Of a stretch of DNA of 64,000 nt, positions 8,420 through 16,691 are shown piece by piece (within the stretch, counting starts at the first letter, position 1; every line of letters starts with the position of its first letter). The notes under the pieces are model-generated. The model worked only from the letters and a program-made list of their open reading frames with translations, searched no databases and was not told the origin of the DNA. A program made the position numbers and the translations under genes. Origin of the DNA: Mycolicibacterium peregrinum (lineage in GTDB: Bacteria > Actinomycetota > Actinomycetes > Mycobacteriales > Mycobacteriaceae); the NCBI RefSeq assembly GCF_001665785.1, contig NZ_LZSO01000008.1, positions 434,001-498,000 of the forward strand, read 5' to 3'.

Positions 8420-9491
8420 GGCGGTCCGGATCGCATGGGAGCTCGGAGGCGTGGTGCCGCGCTCGGTGGGTGCGCTCGCCGGGGAATGGAATCCACTGTC
8501 GGTCACCGGTCTTCGTCAACTCGGTGAGGTCACTCTCGATGAGCTCGTCGTCACCGGTATGACGCTGACCGGTCCACCGCCGGAGCTTCCGCGCCCACTG
8601 GGTGAATACCAGCGGGCAGCCGACGAACTGGGCGTACTTGGTCTCGGCGCGGCGCATCCGACGCCAGAATCTCTGCAGGCCAAACGCATCCGGCCGCGCA
8701 GGTTCGGCGCTCTGACATTCGAGGAGCTCGTCTTCGACCACGAGCCCGCGCTGCCGGCCTCGGTGCTGGCCGACGGGCACGGTGGCATTGCCACGGCAAG
8801 AGCTCGGCTGTACCGGTGCGGAGACGACGCGCGACCCTGGCTGATCTGGGTGCACGGGGCGGGTCAAGGCGACCCGATGGACCTCCTCGTTGCCCGGGTG
8901 CGACGCCTGAGCGGCCTCGGCTTCAATGTCGCCTTACCCGTGCAGCCGGGGCACGGGCCGCGGCGCGGGTCCTGGCCGGAGTACCCGGCGCGGGATCCGC
9001 TGGCCAACGTGGCCGGCATGATGCGGGCAGTGTCGGAGGTGCGGGCGCTGATCGGTTGGCTGGAACCGCACGCGTCGTCGATCGCGGTGGCCGGCTTGTC
9101 GCTGGGCAGCGCGGTGGCGGCGCTGGTGTCGCATCTCGACGCCCGGGTCGACGCGGTGGCGCTGTACACGCCGATCCTCGGTCTCAACACGATGATCGGG
9201 ATGCACATGGGACGCTGGGGATCGGCGGGTCAGCAGTCGGCGCACCAGTTGCAGTCAGCCACGGTGGCGGCGATGACCTCTGTGATCGACCCGCTGCGTA
9301 CCCGACCGTGCGCCGAGCGACGTCTGATCGTGGGCGCCTGGCATGACCGGATGGCGATGCGCAGTTCGGCCCTGGCCATGCACGAGCAATGGGGCGGAGA
9401 ACTCCACTGGCACGACGGTAGCCATGTGGGGCACCTGTTCTCCGGTGCGGTCCAGAATGTGACCGAGCGGTTTTTAACGACCGTAGCTTGA
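8412..9491 (+). CDS. Alpha/beta hydrolase
   Basis: A 359-residue alpha/beta hydrolase. The oxyanion region HGAGQGDPMD lies near residue 152 and the nucleophile elbow GLSLG near residue 230. A late HVGHLF carries the probable catalytic His, and GAWHDRM the probable acid. About 100 N-terminal residues precede the hydrolase core. The TTG start overlaps the end of the BVMO gene, implying one transcript. The likely job is hydrolysis of the ester or lactone made by the BVMO. Its end overlaps the convergent TetR gene by 18 bp. Confidence 0.8.
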   Translation: MHRAVRIAWELGGVVPRSVGALAGEWNPLSVTGLRQLGEVTLDELVVTGMTLTGPPPELPRPLGEYQRAADELGVLGLGAAHPTPESLQAKRIRPRRFGALTFEELVFDHEPALPASVLADGHGGIATARARLYRCGDDARPWLIWVHGAGQGDPMDLLVARVRRLSGLGFNVALPVQPGHGPRRGSWPEYPARDPLANVAGMMRAVSEVRALIGWLEPHASSIAVAGLSLGSAVAALVSHLDARVDAVALYTPILGLNTMIGMHMGRWGSAGQQSAHQLQSATVAAMTSVIDPLRTRPCAERRLIVGAWHDRMAMRSSALAMHEQWGGELHWHDGSHVGHLFSGAVQNVTERFLTTVA

Positions 9492-10082
9492 CGTGATCCG
9501 GGCCCGCACGCAGTCGATCTCGTGGTGGAGGTCGTGCTGCTCGGGCAGGACCACCCACTGGAAGGCGATCCCGAAGATGGATCCGGTGATGTCCCGCGAC
9601 GCCACGTCGACGTCGATGTCAGGCCGTAGTGAACCGTCGGCGATCCCGGCGCGCAGACCGGCTTCGATCTTGACGGCTGCCCCGGCCAACTGGGTGCGGA
9701 CGCCGTCGCGCAGCGGCGACGTGGTCTTCACCGCTTCGAATGCCGATACGAACATGGCCCTGGTCACCGCGGCGTCCTCGGCATGAATCTCCTGCACGCG
9801 GTCGAAATGAGCCAGTACCTGTTGCAGTCCGGTGGTGCCGGGTTCGGGGTCGGGGTTCAGGCGCGCCACGTACACCTCCTGGAAGGCGTCGAGGATGGCG
9901 TCCTTGCTGCCGTAGCGGGCATGCACCATGGCCCGGCTGTACCCGGCTCGCCGTCCGATCTCAGCGGCAGTCGTTGCTTCCCAGCCCTTTTCGACGATCA
10001 ACTCAGCAGTAGCCTGCAGCAGCCGGCGCGAGGACTGTTCCACGCGCTCCGGCTGGGTGAGGCCCTGGGCTGGGGAAGGCAC
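9474..10082 (-). CDS. TetR-family transcriptional regulator
   Basis: A 202-residue TetR repressor. The N-terminal helix-turn-helix is seen as TTAAEIGRRAGYSRAMVHARYGSKDAILDAF; the remainder is the helical ligand-binding domain. It starts at GTG. Six bases upstream is TAATAT, a good mycobacterial -10, so the mRNA is probably leaderless. A perfect 17-bp dyad lies just upstream over the predicted -35, which fits autorepression and control of the divergent kinase-SnoaL-LLM operon. Confidence 0.88.
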   Translation of the reverse strand: MPSPAQGLTQPERVEQSSRRLLQATAELIVEKGWEATTAAEIGRRAGYSRAMVHARYGSKDAILDAFQEVYVARLNPDPEPGTTGLQQVLAHFDRVQEIHAEDAAVTRAMFVSAFEAVKTTSPLRDGVRTQLAGAAVKIEAGLRAGIADGSLRPDIDVDVASRDITGSIFGIAFQWVVLPEQHDLHHEIDCVRARITSSYGR

Positions 10083-10088
10083 CCTTGC

Positions 10089-10119
10089 ATATTAGACGGT
10101 CGACAACTAACTTAGTTGT
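10089..10119. promoter_or_regulatory. TetR operator and leaderless promoter
   Basis: The palindrome ACAACTAA-C-TTAGTTGT (10103-10119) is a perfect 8+1+8 dyad. On the minus strand TAATAT (10094-10089) is a -10 box with six bases to the GTG of the TetR gene. It lies between the TetR gene and the divergent kinase gene, so binding could control both. Confidence 0.68.
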
Positions 10120-10148
10120 TCAGCGTCAAATTTGTGCGGAGGTCGACG

Positions 10149-11195
10149 ATGACATCAGTCGCAGTGCCGGTTTCCGGACCGGTGCCCACGGGCATCGAGG
10201 AGGTGACCGCGTCCTGGTTGACCGAGGCGCTGGGCATGAAGGTGACGGCGGTGCGGGCCGAGCGGATCGCGCTGGACACCGGTTTCTCCGCCGCGTTGTA
10301 CCGGATCTATCTGAACGGATCGGATGATGTCCCTGAGACTTTGATCGTCAAACTGCCCGCCGACTCGCTGGCGCGGGGCGGGATGGAGATGCTCGGCGGC
10401 TACCAACGCGAGCTGTACTTCTACCGGCACGTCGCGCCCGACGCGCCCATCGCAACGCCGCACTGCCACGTCGCACTGATGTCGGGACCCGACTTCGTGC
10501 TGGTGCTCGAAGATCTGCGGGACTGGGAGAACGCCGATCACCTGGCCGGGCTGTCGCTACCGCGCACCCAACTCTGCATCGAGCAGTTGGCCGGGCTGCA
10601 CACCTGGTCGGCCGGCGTCGATGAGGCGGTACTGCAGGAATTCCCGAGCATCGACAGCACGTTGACCCGGGACTTGTTCCTGCCCGCCTTTGCCCCTGGC
10701 TGGGAGCTCTACCGGGACCGTACCCGTCAGCCGGTGCCCGCGGCGGTCGCCACGTTCGCCGAGCGGTTCGCCGATATCGCACCCACCGCACTTTCCGCTC
10801 TGTCAGACCGGAACATGTTGCTGCACGGAGACATCCGCGCCGACAACATGTTCTTTCGCGAGGATGCTCTCAAGGTGGTCGACTTTCAGCTGACGGTCCG
10901 CGGCGCGGGCGCGGCAGATATCGCGTATCTGGTCAGCCAGGGTCTGCCGACGGAATTGCGTCGTGGCCGAGACGAGGAGCTGCTGCGAGAGTACGTCAGC
11001 CAGGTTGACGGCTACACGTTCGACGAGGCGTGGCGGCATTACCGTTTCGCGACTGCGCTGCTGCTGTACATGCCGGTGGTCGCCCTGCTCACCTGGGATG
11101 TCGCGCCTGAACGGTCCCGGCAATTGTGCCTGGCGCTCATCGACCGGGCCGTCGCCGCGATCGAAGACATCGACGCCCTGGAGGCGTTTGCGTGA
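10149..11195 (+). CDS. APH/choline-kinase-fold phosphotransferase
   Basis: A 348-residue protein of the aminoglycoside phosphotransferase/ecdysteroid-kinase-like fold. The Brenner-type catalytic motif LHGDIRADNMFF lies near residue 225, followed by the metal-binding segment VVDFQLTVRGAGAADIAYL. Mycobacterial paralogues are common in lipid and sterol catabolic islands, and their substrates are mostly unknown. ATG 10149 is supported by GGAGG nine bases upstream. It is the first gene of an operon with a SnoaL-fold protein (GTGA overlap) and an LLM oxidoreductase, under the TetR palindrome. Confidence 0.8.
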   Translation: MTSVAVPVSGPVPTGIEEVTASWLTEALGMKVTAVRAERIALDTGFSAALYRIYLNGSDDVPETLIVKLPADSLARGGMEMLGGYQRELYFYRHVAPDAPIATPHCHVALMSGPDFVLVLEDLRDWENADHLAGLSLPRTQLCIEQLAGLHTWSAGVDEAVLQEFPSIDSTLTRDLFLPAFAPGWELYRDRTRQPVPAAVATFAERFADIAPTALSALSDRNMLLHGDIRADNMFFREDALKVVDFQLTVRGAGAADIAYLVSQGLPTELRRGRDEELLREYVSQVDGYTFDEAWRHYRFATALLLYMPVVALLTWDVAPERSRQLCLALIDRAVAAIEDIDALEAFA

Positions 11196-11569
11196 CCGTT
11201 CGCACTGCGCGTGAAGTGGTCGAACAGTACAACTGGGTGGTCTGGAACGAGAAGGACTTCGCCCTTGCCGATGAACTGTTGGGAGAGAACGTCATCCGCC
11301 ACGACGTGGGCGAGGCGCAGGTGCTCACCCACGAAGAGGCGGTGAACAGGGTGATCGATCACTGGGCGATGTTCGACACGATCCGGTTCGACCTCAACCT
11401 GGTCGTCGCCGGTGACGACGGCGAGCATGTGGCGATCGTTTACGAATCCCCGATGACGTTCCCCGACGGCAACGCCATGACGGTCAGCAGCATGGAGATC
11501 TTCCGGGTGGTCGACGGCCGGATCACCGAAGTGTGGAACTGTGGTTACAAACAAGGAGTTTGGGTATGA
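11192..11569 (+). CDS. SnoaL-like / NTF2-fold protein
   Basis: A 125-residue SnoaL-fold polypeptide, with an N-terminal helix VEQYNWVVWNEKDFALADELLGENVIRH and a terminal sheet SSMEIFRVVDGRITEVWNCGYKQG. The GTG start overlaps the kinase stop codon, which sets the start and implies coupling. It is the middle gene of the kinase-SnoaL-LLM operon. It could be an isomerase, dehydratase or hydrolase on a catabolite; no decisive active-site residues can be named. Confidence 0.8.
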   Translation: MTVRTAREVVEQYNWVVWNEKDFALADELLGENVIRHDVGEAQVLTHEEAVNRVIDHWAMFDTIRFDLNLVVAGDDGEHVAIVYESPMTFPDGNAMTVSSMEIFRVVDGRITEVWNCGYKQGVWV

Positions 11570-11597
11570 CCGACGAGCGCTTGCGCGAGGAGCCGAA

Positions 11598-12647
11598 ATG
11601 ACCGACCGATTCCTGGACGAACTCGGTTACTACCTGCTGGCCGGTGCGGGTGGTGAAGGACCGGCCACGTTGATGGACGAGGCGCGCCGCGGCGAGGAAC
11701 TCGGCTTCGGCACCGCATTCATCTCGGAGCGGTGGAACGTCAAGGAAGCCTCGTCGCTCGTCGGCGCGGCCTGTGCAGTGACCGATCGGATGCAGATCGC
11801 CACGGCGGCAACCAATCACAACACCCGCCACCCCCTGATCACCGGATCGTGGGCCACCACGATGCACCGGTTGTCGCGGGGCCGATTCACCTTGGGCATC
11901 GGGCGGGGCGTGGCGGCCATGTACAACGCGTTCGGGGTTCCTGCGGTGACCACCGCGCAGATGGAGGACTTCGCACAGGTCATGCGCAAGCTGTGGCACG
12001 GCGAGGTGGTGTTCAATCACGACGGCCCGATCGGCAAGTATCAGGTGCTGTTCCTCGATCCCGACTTCAACGAGGACATCCGGTTGGCGATCGTGGCCTT
12101 CGGCCCGCAGACACTGGCGCTGGGAGGGCGCGAGTTCGACGACGTCATCCTGCACACCTACTTCACCCCCGAGACGCTGCAACGCGCGGTCAAGACTGTC
12201 AAAGAAGCCGCCGAGCAGGCTGGCCGCGACCCCGACAGTGTGCGGGTGTGGTCGTGCTTCGCCACCGTGGGCGATCACCTGCCCGAGGAGCTGCGGCTGA
12301 AGAAGACCGTGGCCCGACTCGCCACCTACCTTCAGGGTTACGGCGATCTGCTGGTGCGCACCAACGGCTGGGATCCCGCAGTCCTGCAACGCTTCCGGGA
12401 AGACTCCGTCGTCACCTCGATACCGGGCGGCATCGACCACAAGGCCAGCGCCGAGCAGATCGAGCACATCGCCACGCTGATCCCCGACGAGTGGCTGGAA
12501 CCGTCTGCCACCGGATCGGCGCGCCAATGCGTGGACCGCATCCGCAAGGAGTTCGACTACGGTGCCGACGCGGTGATCATGCACGGGGCCACGCCCGACG
12601 AGCTCGAACCGATCGTCACCGAATATCGGGCGGCCCAGGCGACGTAG
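11598..12647 (+). CDS. F420-dependent LLM-class oxidoreductase
   Basis: A 349-residue luciferase-like protein. Characteristic segments are GFGTAFISERWNVKEASSL, MQIATAATNHNTRHPL and SRGRFTLGIGRGVAAMYNAFG, similar to the mycobacterial subgroup of F420-linked enzymes recognised as a TIGR family (assignment from memory). The ATG is preceded by GAGGAG. It is the last gene of the TetR-controlled kinase-SnoaL-LLM operon and ends just before a long inverted repeat facing the carboxyltransferase gene. Confidence 0.85.
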   Translation: MTDRFLDELGYYLLAGAGGEGPATLMDEARRGEELGFGTAFISERWNVKEASSLVGAACAVTDRMQIATAATNHNTRHPLITGSWATTMHRLSRGRFTLGIGRGVAAMYNAFGVPAVTTAQMEDFAQVMRKLWHGEVVFNHDGPIGKYQVLFLDPDFNEDIRLAIVAFGPQTLALGGREFDDVILHTYFTPETLQRAVKTVKEAAEQAGRDPDSVRVWSCFATVGDHLPEELRLKKTVARLATYLQGYGDLLVRTNGWDPAVLQRFREDSVVTSIPGGIDHKASAEQIEHIATLIPDEWLEPSATGSARQCVDRIRKEFDYGADAVIMHGATPDELEPIVTEYRAAQAT

Positions 12648-12662
12648 CCCCAGTTCCTCTGC

Positions 12663-12722
12663 GCGAGCAGACGTGTAAGTACCCGGAAATGGTGGAAATC
12701 GGGTACTTTCGCGTCTGCTCGC
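12663..12722. repeat. Intergenic inverted repeat, family A copy 1
   Basis: GCGAGCAGACG (12663-12673) is matched exactly by CGTCTGCTCGC (12712-12722). An inner pair GTACCCG/CGGGTAC (12679-12685, 12700-12706) forms a second stem. The element fills the gap between the convergent LLM and carboxyltransferase genes. A related copy lies at 28044. Probably a bidirectional terminator that belongs to a dispersed repeat family. Confidence 0.75.
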
Positions 12723-12730
12723 CAGAAGGG

Positions 12731-14227
12731 TTACGGCGTGATCACGGTGCGCGACACCGGTTCCGCGACTGCCTGACGGCTGAAGATGCCGTGCTGCAGG
12801 GTGACCAACAGGGCATTGCGGGTCTCCTCGGGGGAGATGAGCTCGTCGAAACCCAGGTGGCCCGCCGATCGGAACGAAGCCTCGAGTTCCATTCGCTTGA
12901 GCACCTCGGTGTAGTCCTCCCCGGCATGGGTGGCGGCGCTGAGCGCCGCCGCACCCATCGCTCCCATGGTCGCGCCGGGATAGGCGAACGTGGCCACCTG
13001 GTCGTCGAAACCCAGCAGCGACATGACCATCGAGCCGAAGCCGAAGGCCTTCCGCAATGTCACGTGCAGTTTGAGAGTGGTGGCGGCAGTCTGGGCGGCG
13101 AACATCCGCGCTCCGCTGCGCAGCACGCCGCTGCGTTCGGACTGGCTGCCCGGCAGCATGCCGGGATTGTCGGCGAGGAACACGATCGGCAGGTGGAACG
13201 AGTCGGCCACGGTGATGAAATGCGCTGCCTTGTCGGCGGCATCGGCATCGATCGAACCGGCCATCACCTGTGGCTGGTTGGCCACCACCGCGACCGGATA
13301 ACCGCCCAGATGGGTGAGAGCGCAGATGATCGCGCGGCCGAATTTCGGTTGGACCTCGAACCAGTCGGGCCGGTCGAAGATCTCGTCGATGACCGCGCGC
13401 ATGTCGTAGATCTGGCGGTTGTCGCGGGACACGATATCGAGAATCTCCGGGGTGAGCCTCGGGTCCGCGGTGTCGTCGGCAAGCCGCGTCGGCGGGTATG
13501 ACCATGCACTGGACGGGAAATACGACAGGTAGCGCCGGATGTCGTCGATGACCGTCTCGTCGTCCTCGGCGTAGTTATGGATCACGCCGCTGGCCAGTGC
13601 CACGTTCGGGCCGCCGAGGTCCTCCTTCGAAATGTCCTCTCCGGTGGACTCTTTCACCACGGGCGGCCCGGCGGTGAAGATCGCTCCCTGATGGCTCATG
13701 ATGCTGAAGTCGCACACCGGGGCCACCAGGGCACCATGGCCGGCGGAGGGACCGAGGATCGCCGATACGGTGGGCACCTTTCCCGAGCATTTCGCCTGGG
13801 CGATCAGATCGGTCGGGGTACGTCCGTAGTGCTCACCGCTGGGGCGGAAACCCGCGCCCTCCAACAACATCACGAGTGGAATCTTGTTGCGCAAGGCCAA
13901 CTCGGCGAGCCGATACCGTTTGGCGTTTCCGCCCGGGCCGATACTGCCGGCCAGCGTGGTGAAGTCCTCGGCCCCCACCATCACCGGTGTGCCGTCGATG
14001 CGGCCCGCACCGGCGACGAGGCCATCGGCGGCGATGTCGCCCCCGACCAGCGTCCCGAACTCCTGAAAAGTGCCGGGATCCAGCAGCCGCGCGATCCGCG
14101 CACGGGCGTCGAGCTTGCCCTTGCCGTGGTGCTTGGCCAACCGCTCGGGACCACCCATGCCGTGGGTGTGCGCGCGTCGACGAGCCAGGTCCTCGAGCGT
14201 TTCCTTCCACTCCGGGTCGTTCGTCAT
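12731..14227 (-). CDS. Acyl-CoA carboxylase carboxyltransferase (beta) subunit
   Basis: A 498-residue biotin-dependent carboxyltransferase of the AccD/PccB type. It has both crotonase-fold halves: N-terminal GPGGNAKRYRLAELALRNKIPLVM..LEGAGFRPSG, and C-terminal HLGGYPVAVVANQP, LADNPGMLPGSQSE and FAYPGATMGAMG. It transfers CO2 from carboxy-biotin to an acyl-CoA. No biotin carboxylase alpha subunit lies nearby, so it must use one encoded elsewhere. It is divergent from an LLM-P450 operon across copy d of the shared element. In this island it may carboxylate a branched acyl-CoA, as in leucine- or terpene-type degradation. Confidence 0.87.
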   Translation of the reverse strand: MTNDPEWKETLEDLARRRAHTHGMGGPERLAKHHGKGKLDARARIARLLDPGTFQEFGTLVGGDIAADGLVAGAGRIDGTPVMVGAEDFTTLAGSIGPGGNAKRYRLAELALRNKIPLVMLLEGAGFRPSGEHYGRTPTDLIAQAKCSGKVPTVSAILGPSAGHGALVAPVCDFSIMSHQGAIFTAGPPVVKESTGEDISKEDLGGPNVALASGVIHNYAEDDETVIDDIRRYLSYFPSSAWSYPPTRLADDTADPRLTPEILDIVSRDNRQIYDMRAVIDEIFDRPDWFEVQPKFGRAIICALTHLGGYPVAVVANQPQVMAGSIDADAADKAAHFITVADSFHLPIVFLADNPGMLPGSQSERSGVLRSGARMFAAQTAATTLKLHVTLRKAFGFGSMVMSLLGFDDQVATFAYPGATMGAMGAAALSAATHAGEDYTEVLKRMELEASFRSAGHLGFDELISPEETRNALLVTLQHGIFSRQAVAEPVSRTVITP

Positions 14228-14304
14228 GCCGGCGTCCTTGTCATGCCACTGTCCTCACTCGTCGCGCGGTGCCCTAGGGGCCTCAGCGTACCGCCGTTGA
14301 CCAT

Positions 14305-14322
14305 ACTGAATTGCTTACTGTA
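14305..14322 (+). promoter_or_regulatory. Copy d of shared 18-bp element
   Basis: ACTGAATTGCTTACTGTA, in the divergent region between the carboxyltransferase gene (-) and the LLM-P450 operon (+). It is nearly identical to copy b (15 of 18 bases). Confidence 0.5.
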
Positions 14323-14383
14323 GCGTCGATGAGGTGATCGGGTTGCACATGGTCGGGCACGGTGGCAAAGGCGCGTACAGGCG

Positions 14384-15439
14384 ATGAGTGACCCGGTTCC
14401 CGGCGACGTCAAGATCGATCGAGGCGTCCCCAGTCGGTTGGCCGATGTCCCGGACATCGCACGGGAGCTCGAGGCCAGCGGTTACGACGGGTGCTGGACG
14501 GGCGAGATCAACCATGACCCGTTCCTGCCGCTCGCGCTTGCAGCCGAGCACACCGAGCGGATCCAGATCGGCACCAGCATCGCGGTGGCTTTCGCGCGCA
14601 ATCCGATGACCATGGCTCAGCTGGGTTGGGATCTGCAGACGTACTCGGGCGGACGCTTCATCCTTGGCCTGGGCACCCAGATCCAGCCGCACATCGAGAA
14701 GCGTTTCAGCATGCCGTGGAGTCATCCGGCGCGCCGGATGCGCGAGTACATCGAAGCGCTGCACGCCATTTGGGAATGTTGGCGCGATGGCACCAAGCTG
14801 AGATTCGAAGGCGAGTTCTACACCCACAAGATCATGACGCCGATGTTCACCCCGGAACCGTCGACGCTGCCGTTCCCCAAGGTGTTCCTGGCCGCCGTCG
14901 GTGAACTGATGACCGAGGTGTGCGGTGAGGTGGCCGACGGGCTGCTGGCGCACGCGTTCACCACGCGGCGCTATCTGGACGAGGTGACCACGGTCGCGTT
15001 GCAGCGCGGCATGGACCGCAGCGGGCGCGACCGTGGCGACTTCGAGCTGTCCTGCCCGGTCTTCGTCGTCACCGGCGCCGACGAACAGGAGATGGCCGCG
15101 GCGTCGGTCGCCACCCGCAAACAGCTCGCGTTCTACGGCTCGACGCCGGCGTACCGCAAAGTCCTCGAGCTGCACGGCTGGGGTGACCTGCACACCGAAC
15201 TGCACCGGCTGTCGCTGGCCGGCCAGTGGGACACGATGGGCGAGCTCATCGACGACGAGGTGCTCGGCACGTTCGCCGTGGTCGCCCCGATCCCCGAACT
15301 GGCCGCAGCGTTGCGGCATCGCTGCGACGGTGTCATCGACCGCGTGCTGCCAGGCTTTCCCGCCGCCGTGTCCCCGGAAACCGTCAACGCGGTGCTGCAG
15401 GAGTTTCGCGAATGCCCGCCAGTGAGGAGCAATCAATGA
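14384..15439 (+). CDS. F420-dependent LLM-class oxidoreductase
   Basis: A 351-residue luciferase-like protein with the mycobacterial F420 signature: DGCWTGEINHDPFLPLALAAEHTERIQIGTSI, then FARNPMTMAQLGWDL and SGGRFILGLGTQIQPHIEKRFSMPW. This matches the subgroup I remember as TIGR03617-like. Its stop overlaps the ATG of the downstream P450 (ATGA), so both are made from one transcript and may act in sequence. The ATG at 14384 opens right after the divergent promoter region carrying copy d. Confidence 0.86.
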   Translation: MSDPVPGDVKIDRGVPSRLADVPDIARELEASGYDGCWTGEINHDPFLPLALAAEHTERIQIGTSIAVAFARNPMTMAQLGWDLQTYSGGRFILGLGTQIQPHIEKRFSMPWSHPARRMREYIEALHAIWECWRDGTKLRFEGEFYTHKIMTPMFTPEPSTLPFPKVFLAAVGELMTEVCGEVADGLLAHAFTTRRYLDEVTTVALQRGMDRSGRDRGDFELSCPVFVVTGADEQEMAAASVATRKQLAFYGSTPAYRKVLELHGWGDLHTELHRLSLAGQWDTMGELIDDEVLGTFAVVAPIPELAAALRHRCDGVIDRVLPGFPAAVSPETVNAVLQEFRECPPVRSNQ

Positions 15440-16671
15440 CCGTCCGCACCGTCGATGACGTCGCCAGGGTGTTCGCCGATCCGTCGGCGTACACCGACGA
15501 GGCGACACTGCATGCGGCGCTGACCCACCTGCGGGCGAGCGCCCCGGTGTCCTGGGTCGATGCGCCCGAGTATGCCCCGTTCTGGGCGATCACCAAGCAC
15601 GCGGACATCATGGAGATCGAGCGCGCCAACGACATCTTCACCAACTCTCCGCGCCCGGTACTGGTCACCCGCGAGGGCGACGAGCAGCAGGCTGCGATCG
15701 GAATTCGCACGCTGATCCACACCGACGACCCACTGCACCGCGATCTTCGGGCCATCGGCGCGAACTGGTTCAGGCCGAAGGCCATGCGCGCGTTGAAGGA
15801 TCGCGCCGACGAGCTGGCCAAGCGGTTCGTCGACAGAATGGTCGATGAAGGACCGGAATGCGACTTCGTGCAGCAGGTCGCCGTGAACTATCCGCTGTAC
15901 ATGATCATGACGCTCCTCGGTGTCCCAGAGTCCGACTTCGCGTTCATGCTCAAGCTCACCCAAGAGCTGTTCGGCAGCGACGACGACGAGTTCAAGCGCG
16001 GCTCCAGCATGGAAGAGCAGGGCATGGCGCTGCTGGAGATGTTCCAGTACTTCACCGAACTGACCGCCTCGCGCCGGGCCAATCCGACCGACGATCTGGC
16101 CTCGACGATCGCCAACGCCACCCTCGACGGGGAGCCGCTGTCCGATATCGACACGGTCTCCTACTACGCGATCATCGCCGCCGCCGGCCACGACACCAGC
16201 AGCGCCAGCATCTCCGGCGGCATGCACGCGCTACTGCAGAACCCCGATCAGCTGGCCCGGCTGCAGAACGACATGAGTTTGATGCCGCTGGCAGTCGAGG
16301 AGATGGTCCGGTGGACGACACCGGTCAAGGAATTCATGCGCACCGCGCAACAGGACTACGAGATCCGCGGCGTACGGGTTGCGAAGGGCGAGTCGGTGCT
16401 GCTGTCCTACGTCTCGGGCAATCGCGACGAGGACGTCTTCGTCGACCCGTTCCGCTTCGACGTCGGTCGAGATCCCAACAAACACATCGCGTTCGGCTAC
16501 GGCGTGCATTTCTGTCTCGGTGCCGCACTGGCCCGCATGGAGATCAACAGCTTCTTCTCCGAACTGCTGCCGCGGCTGCGCTCGGCGGAGCTGGCCGGCG
16601 TACCGCAGCACATGGCCACAACGTTCGTCGGCGGGCTCAAGCACCTGCCGGTGCGCTACGCGTTGCGCTAG
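15436..16671 (+). CDS. Cytochrome P450
   Basis: A 411-residue soluble bacterial P450. The I-helix oxygen-activation motif AAAGHDTSS lies near residue 250, ExxR is seen as EEMVR, and the heme loop FGYGVHFCLGAALARME near residue 355 supplies the Cys ligand. It should hydroxylate a hydrophobic catabolite, with ferredoxin partners encoded elsewhere. The ATG overlaps the stop of the LLM gene upstream. It converges on the amidohydrolase gene with only 20 bp between the stops. Family number not assigned. Confidence 0.9.
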   Translation: MTVRTVDDVARVFADPSAYTDEATLHAALTHLRASAPVSWVDAPEYAPFWAITKHADIMEIERANDIFTNSPRPVLVTREGDEQQAAIGIRTLIHTDDPLHRDLRAIGANWFRPKAMRALKDRADELAKRFVDRMVDEGPECDFVQQVAVNYPLYMIMTLLGVPESDFAFMLKLTQELFGSDDDEFKRGSSMEEQGMALLEMFQYFTELTASRRANPTDDLASTIANATLDGEPLSDIDTVSYYAIIAAAGHDTSSASISGGMHALLQNPDQLARLQNDMSLMPLAVEEMVRWTTPVKEFMRTAQQDYEIRGVRVAKGESVLLSYVSGNRDEDVFVDPFRFDVGRDPNKHIAFGYGVHFCLGAALARMEINSFFSELLPRLRSAELAGVPQHMATTFVGGLKHLPVRYALR

Positions 16672-16691
16672 CAACGCGGGGAGACCGGGCC

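Noticed and set aside
11523..13505. Long minus-strand reading frame opposite the LLM and carboxyltransferase genes
   Set aside because: It is in the wrong frame of the real carboxyltransferase and antisense to the LLM gene; composition is Arg/His/Gly-rich with no family pattern, typical of GC-rich shadow frames.
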